64,000 bases of DNA from AP-15 sp963736715 (GCA_963736715.1 CAVTQA010000042.1:43873-107872), one strand, 5' to 3'; shown: positions 54,068 through 63,160, counted from the stretch's first letter. Notes: a model not told the origin generated them from the letters alone. Numbers and translations are program-made.

Positions 54068-55147
54068 TCAATGCGGGAACGGCCAGAGTCGCAGTTTCTC
54101 CTTGCCGATCGCCCACAGGCGCGCCAAACCGTTCGGCTCGACGATCAGGAAAAACACTATCAGCGCCCCGAAGATCATCGACTGTAGATTTGTCACCAGA
54201 TTGACCGGGACCTCTAGCCCGACGAGGCGCGGCGCGTTGTCGAGAAAGATCGGTAGCAGCACGATGAAGCCAGCGCCGAGGAAAGAGCCGAGGATGCTGC
54301 CGAGGCCGCCGAGGATGATCATGAACAAGATCTGGAACGAGCGGTCGATCTCGAACGCGCTGGCCTCGACCGCGCTCGTATAGATGAAGGCCCACATCGC
54401 CCCGGCAATGCCGCAGTAAAACGAGCTCACGGCAAAGGCCAGCAGCTTTGTCTGCAGCGGGCGGATCCCGATGATTTCCGCTGCGATATCCATGTCGCGG
54501 ATCGCCATCCAGGCGCGCCCGATGCGGCCGCGAACCAGACCCTTGGCGGCGAGCGCCAGGAGAACGACCACAGTCAAGACGAACAGGTATTTCGCCCGGG
54601 GATCGGCCTCGGCGCCGGTGACGTAGACTTGGCCGAAAACGGCGCGCGGCGGCGCGCTGATCACGCCCGAGGAGCTGTAGTTGTAGAACCACGGGAACTT
54701 GTTGAACATCCAGATCAGGAAGAACTGCGATGCCAGCGTGGCCACCGCGAGGTAGAAGCCCTTGATCCTGAGACTGGGGAAGCCGAACAGCACGCCGACG
54801 AGTGCGGTGATGGTGCCGGCGAGGATCAAGGCCAGGACGATGTCGAGCCCGGGGAAGGCGGTCGTGAGCTTGTAAGTGGCGAAGGCGCCGACCGCCATGA
54901 AGCCGCCGGTGCCGAGTGACACCTGCCCGGCATAGCCGGTCAAGAGGTTGAGGCCGAGCGCTGCCAGCGCAAACACCAGGAACGGGATCATGATCGTCAG
55001 CAGCCAATATTCTGACCCGACCGCGGGGATCACGAGATAGGCCGCGGCGAGCGCCGCGAGCATGAGCCAGCGGTCCTGGCGGATCGGAAAGATCGCCTGG
55101 TCGGCGGCGTAGCTGGTCTTAAACTCCCCGACCTCGCGGTAAATCAT
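54068..55147 (-). CDS. Branched-chain amino-acid-type ABC permease, LivM-like
   Basis: This 359-residue permease starts MIYREVGEFKTSYAADQAIF and has about ten membrane helices (LTIMIPFLVFALAALGLNLL, LALILAGTITALVGVLFG, etc.), with the LivM signature LTGYAGQVSLGTGGFMAVGA. ATG at 55147 fits the family; the longer open frame reaches 55363 through the repeat element at 55167. It follows LivH on the same strand and forms the membrane channel with it. Confidence 0.92.
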   Translation of the reverse strand: MIYREVGEFKTSYAADQAIFPIRQDRWLMLAALAAAYLVIPAVGSEYWLLTIMIPFLVFALAALGLNLLTGYAGQVSLGTGGFMAVGAFATYKLTTAFPGLDIVLALILAGTITALVGVLFGFPSLRIKGFYLAVATLASQFFLIWMFNKFPWFYNYSSSGVISAPPRAVFGQVYVTGAEADPRAKYLFVLTVVVLLALAAKGLVRGRIGRAWMAIRDMDIAAEIIGIRPLQTKLLAFAVSSFYCGIAGAMWAFIYTSAVEASAFEIDRSFQILFMIILGGLGSILGSFLGAGFIVLLPIFLDNAPRLVGLEVPVNLVTNLQSMIFGALIVFFLIVEPNGLARLWAIGKEKLRLWPFPH

Positions 55148-55166
55148 CGCTGAGGTTCCGGTTGGA

Positions 55167-55248
55167 TCGTCACCCCCGCGAAAGCGGGGGTCCAGGGCAG
55201 CCGTCGAGGCCTCGAGCCCCTGGATTCCCGCTTTCGCGGGAATGACGA
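55167..55248. repeat. Large inverted repeat between livH and livM
   Basis: ATCGTCACCCCCGCGAAAGC, then GGGGGTCCAGGG, and the opposite arm CCCCTGGATTCCCGCTTTCG, CGGGAATGACGA, flank a short spacer. It is the GTCATxCCCGCGAAAGCGGG type repeat seen in many proteobacteria. It lies in the gap between two operon genes. Confidence 0.8.
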
Positions 55249-55289
55249 AATATCCGTCAATATTTCGGGATTCATTTTGCGTTGACTGT

Positions 55290-56222
55290 TCATACCCGCT
55301 CGATGATGCGCTCGCCGAAGAGGCCTTGCGGCCGGAATAGCAGGAAGACGAGCGCCAGGGCATAGGCGAACCAGTCCTCGATTGCGCCGCCGAAGGCGGG
55401 TCCCCAGAAGACCTCGGCGACCTTCTCGCCGACCCCGACGATGAGACCCCCGACTATCGCACCCGGCACCGAGGTGAAGCCGCCGAGCATCAGCACAGGA
55501 AGCGCCTTCAGCGCTACCAGCGAGATCGAGAACTGCACACCCAGATTGCTGCCCCACATGATGCCGGCCACCAGACCCACGATTCCGGCGACAGACCAGA
55601 CGATGACCCAGATGAAACGGAGCGGGATGCCGACCGATTGCGCCGCTTGGTGGTCATCGGCGACGGCGCGCAATGCGCGCCCGGTCGCGGTGCGCTGAAA
55701 GAGGACGAGCGCAGCGACCAGCGAGCCCGCGACCGCTGCGGCGACCAGGTCGAACTCGTTGACGAGCACCCCGCCTATGATCAGCGGCGCCTTCGGGATG
55801 CCGATCTCGAGCGGATGCACATCGCTACCCCAGACGAGCTGGCCAAAGCCGTCGAGGAAGAATCCGAGGCCGATCGTCGCCATGAACAGGATGATCGGCT
55901 CCTGATTGACGAGCGGCCGCAGTATCAAGCGTTCGATCGCGACGGCGAGCAGGACCATGACCCCGGCGGCGATGACGAAGGCGCCCCAGATCGGGAGGCC
56001 GTGTTCGATCATGCCGACGAAGGTCAGCGCGGCAAACAGCACCATTGTGCCCTGGGCGAAGTTGAACACGCCCGAGGCCTTGAAAATCAATACGAAGCCG
56101 AGGGCGACCAGGGAGTACATGACCCCGCTCAACAGGCCGCCGATGACGACCTCGAGCACGAATTCCGGGTTGTCCGCCATATTGGCGAACGGAGTCAGGA
56201 ACACCGCCGCCAGGAGATCCAT
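55290..56222 (-). CDS. Branched-chain amino-acid-type ABC permease, LivH-like
   Basis: This 310-residue permease starts MDLLAAVFLTPFANMADNPE and has about eight membrane helices with the LivH features LLSGVMYSLVALGFVLIFKA, SGVFNFAQGTMVLFAA and LKALPVLMLGGFTSVPGAIV. I chose ATG at 56222; the frame is open to 56240. It is downstream of LivG and upstream of LivM in the same direction. Confidence 0.93.
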   Translation of the reverse strand: MDLLAAVFLTPFANMADNPEFVLEVVIGGLLSGVMYSLVALGFVLIFKASGVFNFAQGTMVLFAALTFVGMIEHGLPIWGAFVIAAGVMVLLAVAIERLILRPLVNQEPIILFMATIGLGFFLDGFGQLVWGSDVHPLEIGIPKAPLIIGGVLVNEFDLVAAAVAGSLVAALVLFQRTATGRALRAVADDHQAAQSVGIPLRFIWVIVWSVAGIVGLVAGIMWGSNLGVQFSISLVALKALPVLMLGGFTSVPGAIVGGLIVGVGEKVAEVFWGPAFGGAIEDWFAYALALVFLLFRPQGLFGERIIERV

Positions 56223-56231
56223 CGCCGCGGG

Positions 56232-56312
56232 GCCCCTCACTCTCCGATCGCTGACGCGATGGGTCCCTCCCTCTCCCCGCTTACGCCGCTTACGGGGAGA
56301 GGGCTGGGATGA
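56232..56312. repeat. Palindromic GC-rich repeat overlapping the livG 3' end
   Basis: GGCCCCTCACTC and GGGTCCCTCCCTCTCCCCGC with TTACGGGGAGAGGGCTGGGAT form the family hairpin in a slightly enlarged version. It overlaps the 3' end of livG, where it supplies the last codons of that gene. Confidence 0.7.
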
Positions 56313-57100
56313 GCGGCTTCCCCGTTCGCCTCGCCGAGATAGGCGGCAATGACTTCGGGGCTTGTGCGGACGTTTTCGGGCGGGCCGTCGGCGATCTTGC
56401 GGCCGTAATCGAGCACGACGACGCGGTCAGAAATGTCCATCACGACGCCCATATCATGCTCGATCAGCGCGATCGTCGTGCCGAACTCGTCGTTGACGTC
56501 GAGGATGAAGCGGCACATGTCCTCTTTCTCCTCGACATTCATTCCCGCCATCGGCTCGTCGAGCAGCAGCAGCTCCGGCTCCATCGCCAATGCGCGGCCG
56601 AGCTCGACGCGTTTCTGCAGCCCATAGGGCAGCCGCCCGACCGGGGTCTTGCGGATCGCCTGAATTTCGAGAAAGTCGATGATGCGCTCTGCATGGGCGC
56701 GGTGCGCGAGCTCCTCCTGTTCAGCGGGCCCGAAATGGATCGCCTGCCACAGAAAATTGCGGCGCATCCGCAAGAGGCGCCCGGTCATGATGTTGTCGAG
56801 GGTCGTCATTCCTTTGAATAGCGCCACGTTCTGAAATGTCCGGGCAATGCCTTGCGCCGCGGCGTCGTAGGGGCGCATCCGCCGGCGGGTCTCGCCCTTC
56901 CAGGTGATGGTGCCCGCCTGCGGGTGATAAAAGCCGTTGATGACGTTAAGCATCGAGGTCTTGCCGGCGCCATTCGGCCCGATCATTGCCAGGATTTCCG
57001 AGCGCCGGATCTCGACGCTGATCGCGTTCAACGCGGTAACGCCGCCAAAGGCGAGCGTAATGCGGTCAGCGGTCAGAATCGGCTCACCGACCCGCTTCAA
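56237..57100 (-). CDS. Branched-chain amino-acid-type ABC ATPase, LivG-like
   Basis: This 287-residue ATPase has Walker A MIGPNGAGKTSMLNVINGFY, signature LPYGLQKRVELGRALAMEPE (the usual LSGGQ-type motif is LPYGLQ here, as in many LivG proteins) and Walker B LLLLDEPMAGM. The last 22 or so residues (AHPSPLPVSGVSGEREG and onward) are encoded by the palindromic repeat. They are not part of the family, so the true end was probably earlier. It starts just after the acyl-CoA ligase stop (3 bases), so these genes are co-transcribed. Confidence 0.92.
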   Translation of the reverse strand: MKRVGEPILTADRITLAFGGVTALNAISVEIRRSEILAMIGPNGAGKTSMLNVINGFYHPQAGTITWKGETRRRMRPYDAAAQGIARTFQNVALFKGMTTLDNIMTGRLLRMRRNFLWQAIHFGPAEQEELAHRAHAERIIDFLEIQAIRKTPVGRLPYGLQKRVELGRALAMEPELLLLDEPMAGMNVEEKEDMCRFILDVNDEFGTTIALIEHDMGVVMDISDRVVVLDYGRKIADGPPENVRTSPEVIAAYLGEANGEAAHPSPLPVSGVSGEREGPIASAIGE

Positions 57101-57103
57101 GCC

Positions 57104-59119
57104 TCAGCTCGCCTTCTTCAAAGGAACCGGTTCGGCGGCCGACAAACTCGTCGCAACGTCGCGGATCGCGAGCTCGGCGCGCATGTAGGTTTTCCGGCCG
57201 TCCTCGAAGGTGATCTCGGTCTCGATACGGCCGGTGTGCCGGCCGGAATAGAGCGCGTCGACGAGACTTTGATACCGCGCCGCGACAATGCGGCGGCGGA
57301 CCTTACGGGTGCGGGTCAGCTCACCGTCATCTGCGTCGAGTTCCTTGTGGAGGATCAGAAACCGGCGGATCTGTGTGGGAGCGAGCTTGGGCTCGGTCGC
57401 CATGTCGCGGTTGACTTTATCGATGCAGCCCTCAACCAGATCGTAGACCACTGGCTCGGCTGCGAGCTCCTGGTACGACCCATAGGCGAGATTGCGCCGC
57501 TCCGCCCAGTCGCCGACCGCTTCGAGGTCGATATTGACCAAGGCGGCGGCGAATTCCCGGCCGTCGCCGAACACCACTGTTTCCTTGATGCAGGGAAAGA
57601 ATTTGAGCTTGTTCTCGATGAATTTCGGAGCGAACAGCGAACCATCTGCGAGCCGTCCGACATCCCTGGCGCGATCGAGAATCTTGAGCTGCCCGTCGGC
57701 CTCGAAGAACCCGGAATCTCCGGTATGAACCCAACCGTCCGGCCGTTTGGCCTCGGCGGTCGCCTCCGGGTTCTTGTAATAGCATTGGAAGGCGCCTGGG
57801 CTCTTGAACAAGACCTCGCCGTCAGCAATGCGGATTTCGACGTCCTTGATCGGCGCGCCGACCGTATCCGGCCTTACCGCCCCATCCCTTTGGATGCACA
57901 GGAACACCGAGCTCTCCGTCATCCCATAGAGCTGCTTCAGATTGATGCCGAGCGAGCGGTAAAAGGTGAAAAGATCGGGTCCAATCGCTTCACCCGCGGT
58001 ATAGGCCACGCGGATCCGGCTGAAGCCGAGGGTGTTTTTGAGCGGACCGTAGACAAGCACATCACCGAGCCGATAGAGCGCCCGGTCGACGAGGCGGACT
58101 GGCTCTTTGTTGAGGATCGCAAGCCCGACCCGTTTGGCGACCTCCAGGAAATAATGGAAGAGCTTGCGCTTCGCCCAGCCGGCATCCTCCATCCGGATCA
58201 TGACCTGGGTCAGCAGGTTCTCGAAGATCCGCGGCGGCGCAAAGAAATAGGTCGGTCCGAGCTCGCGCAGGTCGAGCATTACCGTCGCCTGCGACTCCGG
58301 GCAGGATGCGCAAAAGCCGGCGCAATAGGCCTGGGCGTACGAGAAGATGTGCTCGCCGATCCAGGCCATTGGTAGGTAGGCGAGCACTTCCTCGCGGTCG
58401 CTGAGGCCTTCGAATTCGATCGCGTTCCGCGCAGTGACGATGAGGTTGTCGAAGGTCAGCACGACTCCCTTTGGCCGCCCGGTGGTGCCCGACGTGTAAA
58501 GAATGATCGCGGTGTCGGCGCCGCTCCCTTTGCCGACCTCCGCGCGGAAAAACCCCGGATGCCTGCCGGCAAATTCGCGGCCCCGCTGCTGCACGGTCGA
58601 GTACTCGTGAAGATAGGGCTGCTCGTAATGCCGCAGGCCGCGCGGGTCCGAATAGATGACGATTTCGAGCAGCGGGCACCGCTCCTTGATCGCGACAAGC
58701 TTGTCGACCTGTTCCTGGTCCTCGGCAATCGCGAAACGCACCTCCGCGTGATCGAGCACAAAGGCCATCTCTTCGGCGATCGAATCCTGGTAGATCGGGA
58801 CCGGTACACCGCCCAGCGCCTGCGTTGCGGCAATCGCCCAATAGAGAGGCGGCCGGTTGTCGCCGATGATCGCGAGCTTGTCGCCGCGCCGGAAACCGCT
58901 GGCCGCCAGACCGCAGGCGAGCGCCTCGACCTCGCCGGCGACCTCCGCCCAGCTCCAGCTCTGCCAGATCCCGTAATCCTTTTCGCGGTTGGCCGGCCGG
59001 TCCGGCCGCAGCCGCGCATGTTCGAGCAGCAATTTGGGAAACGTATCCGGCGGCCCGTCGCGCGGATGGGGCGCGGCGGTCTGCCGCGCTCGCTCGGACG
59101 CAAGGACGTCTGCGCTCAC
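57104..59119 (-). CDS. AMP-dependent acyl-CoA synthetase (long-chain type)
   Basis: This 671-residue adenylate-forming enzyme has the AMP-binding motif LYTSGTTGRPKGVVL, AYTAGEAIGPDLFTF, YGMTESS and GWVHTGDSGFFEADGQLKIL. It activates a carboxylic acid to an acyl-CoA. It sits at the head of the Liv-type operon on the minus strand. This association is common in alphaproteobacteria and suggests import and activation of an aromatic or fatty acid. The substrate cannot be specified. The start is ATG at 59119; the next AUG-like start is well inside the AMP-binding domain. Confidence 0.93.
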   Translation of the reverse strand: MSADVLASERARQTAAPHPRDGPPDTFPKLLLEHARLRPDRPANREKDYGIWQSWSWAEVAGEVEALACGLAASGFRRGDKLAIIGDNRPPLYWAIAATQALGGVPVPIYQDSIAEEMAFVLDHAEVRFAIAEDQEQVDKLVAIKERCPLLEIVIYSDPRGLRHYEQPYLHEYSTVQQRGREFAGRHPGFFRAEVGKGSGADTAIILYTSGTTGRPKGVVLTFDNLIVTARNAIEFEGLSDREEVLAYLPMAWIGEHIFSYAQAYCAGFCASCPESQATVMLDLRELGPTYFFAPPRIFENLLTQVMIRMEDAGWAKRKLFHYFLEVAKRVGLAILNKEPVRLVDRALYRLGDVLVYGPLKNTLGFSRIRVAYTAGEAIGPDLFTFYRSLGINLKQLYGMTESSVFLCIQRDGAVRPDTVGAPIKDVEIRIADGEVLFKSPGAFQCYYKNPEATAEAKRPDGWVHTGDSGFFEADGQLKILDRARDVGRLADGSLFAPKFIENKLKFFPCIKETVVFGDGREFAAALVNIDLEAVGDWAERRNLAYGSYQELAAEPVVYDLVEGCIDKVNRDMATEPKLAPTQIRRFLILHKELDADDGELTRTRKVRRRIVAARYQSLVDALYSGRHTGRIETEITFEDGRKTYMRAELAIRDVATSLSAAEPVPLKKAS

Positions 59120-59445
59120 CGTTGCTCCTGTGCCGCCATCCGCATCTCCAAGTCCCGGCCGATTACGCCATAGCCAGTTTGAATCGATAGCGACGCCACC
59201 GGGAATTCGCCAGGAGTCAGAAGCATCGCAAAGGGTTCAAGCAATCGCGCCGCGGCAGCTCACGTACCAAAAAGTCGAGCAACAAAAGATTATCATGCGT
59301 GGAGTATAGACGATCACCGGATCCGCGCCTCGGAGAATCTGGCGTGATACGGGCCGGTGTGATCATGGACGGCAAAAGCGCAAAGCATCTTGGCCTACAG
59401 CCGTGGGGTTCATTGCAGAGGCAAGGATTCTTGGCGGAGAAGGAT
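59120..59445. other. Intergenic region upstream of the acyl-CoA ligase operon
   Basis: No supported gene. It should contain the promoter for the minus-strand ligase-liv operon, but no clear -35/-10 pair can be claimed. It ends at the toxin stub of the addiction module. Confidence 0.4.
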
Positions 59446-59493
59446 TTAAGAGGGGAATTCGGCGATCGCCCGCTTTGAGCATTCGATCCTCAT
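59446..59493 (-). pseudogene. 5' stub of a RelE/ParE-type toxin
   Basis: The ATG overlaps the antitoxin stop (GCATGA) and reads MRIECSKRAIAEFPS, then stops. The first 12 residues fit the N-terminus of RelE/ParE toxins (MRIEYSKRAIADL pattern). Everything after is missing, so no toxin can be made. Confidence 0.6.
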
Positions 59494-59714
59494 GCGCTCC
59501 GAAACACGGCGAAGGCTGCTTTGACTTCCTCCTCGCTCGCGGCTTCCCCGGCAAGCCCCTCGTCGATGGCTGCCAATTCGTCGGGTGTCGCGTCGTATTC
59601 GGCGCCGGCAAGTTCTGCCTCGATTTCGAGTGCGATCTCTGCCAGCGCTTGCCGCCGGTCCTCCGGCCAGGTCGGGACGCGTTCCAATACTACCTTAACT
59701 TGGTCTTTGGTCAT
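59490..59714 (-). CDS. Addiction-module antitoxin-like protein
   Basis: This 74-residue protein starts MTKDQVKVVLERVPTWPEDR and ends DEGLAGEAASEEEVKAAFAV, FRSA. It is an acidic, helical antitoxin-like protein of the kind found upstream of RelE/ParE toxins in alphaproteobacteria. I chose ATG at 59714 as the family start; the open frame extends further upstream. The toxin that should follow is a stub. A second copy with an internal stop lies at 63699-63923, about 4.2 kb away in the same orientation. Confidence 0.8.
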   Translation of the reverse strand: MTKDQVKVVLERVPTWPEDRRQALAEIALEIEAELAGAEYDATPDELAAIDEGLAGEAASEEEVKAAFAVFRSA

Positions 59715-59740
59715 GGGGTCCTGCCCGATCCTAGCCGGTG

Positions 59741-59817
59741 CGAGATTGCTTCGTCGCCTGAAGGCTCCTGCCAATGACTCCCGCTGACGCCATTGCGAGC
59801 GAAGCGAAGCAATCTCG
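59741..59817. repeat. Palindromic repeat between antitoxin and dehydrogenase remnant
   Basis: CGAGATTGCTTCG at one end and CGAAGCAATCTCG at the other form a long inverted repeat, with GCCATTGCGAGCGAAGCG inside. This is the TTGCGAGCGAAGCGAAGCAA type widespread in alphaproteobacteria. It is absent from the second copy of this segment near 63940, so it was inserted after duplication or lost there. Confidence 0.75.
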
Positions 59818-59840
59818 GCCCAGCCGTTTAGTGCGGTGCG

Positions 59841-61098
59841 TTAGCGGTCGATGCCGCCCATGCAGAGGTGTTTGACTTCGAGGAACTCCTCGATGCCCGT
59901 ATTTCGAGCCCCGGTTGGCTATCAGATGGGGCCGATGCCGCTTTCAGTCATGCCGCCGAAGGGCGCGATCTCGGTCGAGATGATGCCCTCGTTCATGCCG
60001 ACGATGCCTATTCGAGGCCCTCGGCAATACGCCAGATGCGGCCGCCTCTCCTCCCTCCCCTGCGCGCGCCGCAAGCGGGGGAGGGTTAGGGTGGGGGTGT
60101 CGTTGGCCATCTCGACCGCCTCGTCTTCGCTCTTGAAGCGGTAGAGCGGGGCGACCGGGCCGAAGGTCTCCTCCTTGGTAATGACCATGTCGGTCATCAC
60201 ATCGGTCAGCACCGTCGCCTCGAAGAAGCTTCCGCCTTGCGCTGCGCGCTTGCCGCCGGCACGACTTTGGCGCCCCTTCTTCACCGCTTCGGCGATGTGC
60301 GCCTCGACTTTCTCGACCGCTCTCATATCGATCAGCGGCCCGATCACGGCGCCTGGCTCGAACCCGTCGGCGACCTTCATCGCCGGGGCGGTCTCGGCGA
60401 GGCGCTTGGTGAACGCGTCGTAGGCGCCGTCCTGCATCAGGATCCGGTTGGCGCAGATGCAGGTCCGGCCGGGATTGCGATATTTCGACGATCGCGCCCT
60501 TTACCGCCATCTCGATATCGGCGTCGTCAAAGACGATGAACGGTGCGTTGCCGCCCAATTCCAGCGAGAGCTTCTTCATTGTACCGGCGCACTGCTCCAT
60601 CAGCAATTTGCCGACCTCGTCGAGCCGGTGAAGGTCAATTTGCGGACGGTCGGGTTACTGGTCAGCTCGCCGCCGATCTCGTTCGACGGGCCGGTCACGC
60701 AGGAAAAGACACCCTTCGGCACGCCGGCGCGCTCGGCGAGCTCGCACAAGGCCAAGGCCGAGAACGGTGTCGCGGTCGCCGGCTTCAATACCATCGTGCA
60801 GCCGGCCGCCAGTGCCGGGCCGGCCTTGCGGGTGATCATCGCCGCCGGGAAATTCCATGGCGTGATCGCGGCGCACACGCCGACCGGCTCCTTGGTCACG
60901 ACGATGCGCTTGTCGGCGGCGTGCGCAGAGATTGTGTCGCCATAGACTCGCTTGCCCTCCTCGCCAAACCACTCGATGAAGGCTGCGGCATAGGCGATCT
61001 CGCCGCGCAACTCGGTCAAAAGCTTGCCCTGCTCGGCGGTCATCAGCGCGGCGAGATCCTCCTGGTTCGCCATCATCAGGGTCGAACCCGATTCGATC
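59841..61098 (-). pseudogene. Succinate-semialdehyde dehydrogenase remnant (GabD-like), multiply disrupted
   Basis: The minus strand encodes most of an NAD(P)-dependent aldehyde dehydrogenase: MTAEQGKLLTELRGEIAYAA, TPWNFPAAMITRKAGPALAA, LKLSLELGGNAPFIVFDD-like region, TVLTDVMTDMVITKEETFGP, MNEGIISTEIAPFGGMTESG and the end GIEEFLEVKHLCMGGIDR. It is broken near 61095 (start lost), near 60610 (one base missing after FTGST), near 60491 (two bases missing before the catalytic Cys, which can still be read in a shifted frame), by a repeat insert at 60042-60099, and by in-frame stops near 59925. It is non-functional. Its truncated 5' end adjoins the restriction-modification island. Confidence 0.88.
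60042..60099. repeat. Palindromic GC-rich repeat inside the dehydrogenase pseudogene
   Basis: CGCCTCTCCTCCCTCCCCTG, then CGCGCGCCGCAAGCGGGGGA, GGGTTAGGGTGGGGGTGTCG contain the family hairpin. Normal dehydrogenase sequence resumes on both sides. Confidence 0.7.
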
Positions 61099-61256
61099 TA
61101 GGAAATGAGGTTCGTACTTTGTTCTTGATGCCTAGTTTCAATGGGTGATAGTTTCGCCCGAGGTCAGGTTGCCGTCTCGTAGCCAATACTCTCCCTATGT
61201 AGGTGTTAACTCTCAAGGAAGCACGCTTAACGGGAGATTAGCTGAAGGGAGCCAAT

Positions 61257-62522
61257 TTGCCGGACAATTTGGACGACTTGTCAGACGACGATCTGATAGA
61301 TCTCATCATCAGGAGCCAACGGCTATCAAGCGGCAAGGCAGGTAGCGGTGATAGAGCGAGCTACCAGCAAGTGAAGATGCCGGTCTTCTATGAATTCTTC
61401 GCGGGCGGCGGCATGGCTCGCGCTGGACTTGGGTCCCGATGGCGCTGCTCCTTCGCCAATGAAATCGATCAGAAGAAGGCCGCCGCCTACACGGCAAATT
61501 GGGGTAATGACGTATTGTGCGTTGAAGACGTGGCGAACCTGACGGTGGCCGATCTCCCTGGCACCGCGGATCTGGCCTGGGCCTCGTTTCCCTGCCAAGA
61601 TCTGTCATTGGCGGGCGCGGGCGCTGGGCTCACCGGAGATAGATCTGGCACGTTTTGGCCGTTCTGGAAGCTGATTGAGGCACTTGTCGATGAGCAGCGA
61701 GCGCCAGCGTTAATTGTTTTGGAAAACGTCTGCGGCGTGCTCTCCTCCCATCAGGGCCGCGACTTCGCGCGGATTGCGGCCGGGTTCGCCGAGTGTGGTT
61801 ACCGCTTCGGAGCTCTTGTCATCGACGCCGTAAGATTTCTGCCTCAGTCGAGGCGTCGAGTGTTCATCCTGGGAGCCCGCGAAAACGTCCCGTTGCCGCG
61901 TAGGCTATTCGGCGCGCCGGATTTGCGATGGCACCCGAGGGCGCTCGTTGCCGCCTTCGAACAGCTCGACAACCCGGTCTCAGCTCGCTGGGTCTGGTGG
62001 TCAATTCCATCGCCCAGCGGAGCGAAAATCGCTTTCGCTGATCTGATCGAGGATCACCCCGCGGATGTAGAATGGCACTCCGAGGCGGAAACTAACAAGC
62101 TCGTCTCGATGATGAGCCGTGTAAATCTGGCCAAGCTGCGTATGGCGCAGAAAACCGGACGTCGCATAGTAGGTTCGATCTACAAACGTACGCGGCACGA
62201 CGAAGCGGGGAACAAGGTTCAGCGCGCCGAAGTTCGGTTTGATGACATCGCTGGTTGCCTACGGACTCCCGTCGGAGGTTCGAGCCGCCAATCCATCATA
62301 CTCATAGACGGACACGGCATCCGTTCGCGCTTGCTTTCTGCGCGCGAGGCCGCACGATTGATGGGATTGCCCGATGATTTCAAGCTGCCGCGTAACTACA
62401 ATGAAGCCTATCATCTCGCCGGCGACGGAGTGGCGGTTCCGGTAGTAAGGCACTTGGCTGCACACCTGATCGAGCCGCTGGTTGAGGCCCAAGCGGAATC
62501 GATCCGGTTGGCAGCCGCTTAA
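61257..62522 (+). CDS. DNA cytosine-5 methyltransferase
   Basis: This 421-residue enzyme carries the C5-methylase motifs. Motif I is FYEFFAGGGMARAGLG, motif IV is SFPCQDLSLAGAGAGL with the catalytic Cys, motif VI is LENVCGVLSS, motif VIII is FLPQSRRRVFILGAR, and motifs IX-X are at the end (LSAREAARLMGLPDDF; GDGVAVPVVRHLA). The target recognition part is about 100 residues (HPADVEWHSE to DIAGCLRTP). TTG at 61257 is preceded by GAAGGGAG. It is the first gene of a plus-strand cluster with a GIY-YIG nuclease and Vsr, so a type II-like restriction-modification system is likely. Recognition sequence unknown. Confidence 0.93.
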   Translation: MPDNLDDLSDDDLIDLIIRSQRLSSGKAGSGDRASYQQVKMPVFYEFFAGGGMARAGLGSRWRCSFANEIDQKKAAAYTANWGNDVLCVEDVANLTVADLPGTADLAWASFPCQDLSLAGAGAGLTGDRSGTFWPFWKLIEALVDEQRAPALIVLENVCGVLSSHQGRDFARIAAGFAECGYRFGALVIDAVRFLPQSRRRVFILGARENVPLPRRLFGAPDLRWHPRALVAAFEQLDNPVSARWVWWSIPSPSGAKIAFADLIEDHPADVEWHSEAETNKLVSMMSRVNLAKLRMAQKTGRRIVGSIYKRTRHDEAGNKVQRAEVRFDDIAGCLRTPVGGSSRQSIILIDGHGIRSRLLSAREAARLMGLPDDFKLPRNYNEAYHLAGDGVAVPVVRHLAAHLIEPLVEAQAESIRLAAA

Positions 62523-62536
62523 CGATTTTCGGTGGA

Positions 62537-63160
62537 ATGGCCCGAACGCGTCGCCTCGCGGGATCGGAGCCGCATAACCAGTTGTTCCGCAGAAGGGCGC
62601 TCGGAGCGCTGACCACCAAAATCGGGGTTTATACGCTTTGCGACCTGGACGAAACGCCAATCTACGTCGGCCAGAGCGTTGACGGCATCCGGGCGAGGGT
62701 CAACCGACACCTGACCTCAGCGCGCTCCGACGTAATTGCGAACCGCCAAATCGACGTGTGGGAGATCGCCTACGTTAAGGCTTGGCCAGTAAACAACGTG
62801 GGGGACATCGCGAGGCTTGAAGCAATCTTGTATAGGATGTTCGATCATCAGAAGCGTTTGATGAACGGTTCTATCCCGCAACTAATTGGAACAATGCCTG
62901 CAGACGTTCCATCACCAGCTCAGACGATTCAGGTGATGGCCGACGAGGACATCCGCATAAGGCGCGATCCCGCGCTTCGACTGCCGCGGCAGATCGAGCA
63001 TATTGGGCGGCTAGTGGATCACATTTTGAACGTTAAGGACTCTCCACAGCTGCGCCAAGCTCTTGCGGCCCATTTCGACCGTCTCGGTGCCTATCGCGAC
63101 GCGTTCTTGCAGCAAGGAGCCCCAGTCATACGTGCCGCCGGAAAAACTGAAGACGAGTGA
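62537..63160 (+). CDS. GIY-YIG nuclease (candidate restriction endonuclease)
   Basis: This 207-residue protein has the GIY-YIG core near residues 28-65: IGVYTLCDLDETPIYVGQSV, then RARVNRHLTSARSDVI, with Tyr residues, Arg and His positioned as in the family. A Glu further on (RLEAILYRMF) would bind the metal. The gene starts 15 bases after the methylase stop. The context (methylase before, Vsr after) suggests it is the cutting enzyme of the system. GIY-YIG restriction enzymes such as Eco29kI are known, but I cannot show closer kinship. Alternatively it is a repair nuclease. Confidence 0.85.
   Translation: MARTRRLAGSEPHNQLFRRRALGALTTKIGVYTLCDLDETPIYVGQSVDGIRARVNRHLTSARSDVIANRQIDVWEIAYVKAWPVNNVGDIARLEAILYRMFDHQKRLMNGSIPQLIGTMPADVPSPAQTIQVMADEDIRIRRDPALRLPRQIEHIGRLVDHILNVKDSPQLRQALAAHFDRLGAYRDAFLQQGAPVIRAAGKTEDE

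Noticed and set aside
56852..58375. 507-codon plus-strand frame opposite livG and the acyl-CoA ligase
   Set aside because: Antisense to two well-supported genes, no recognisable domain.
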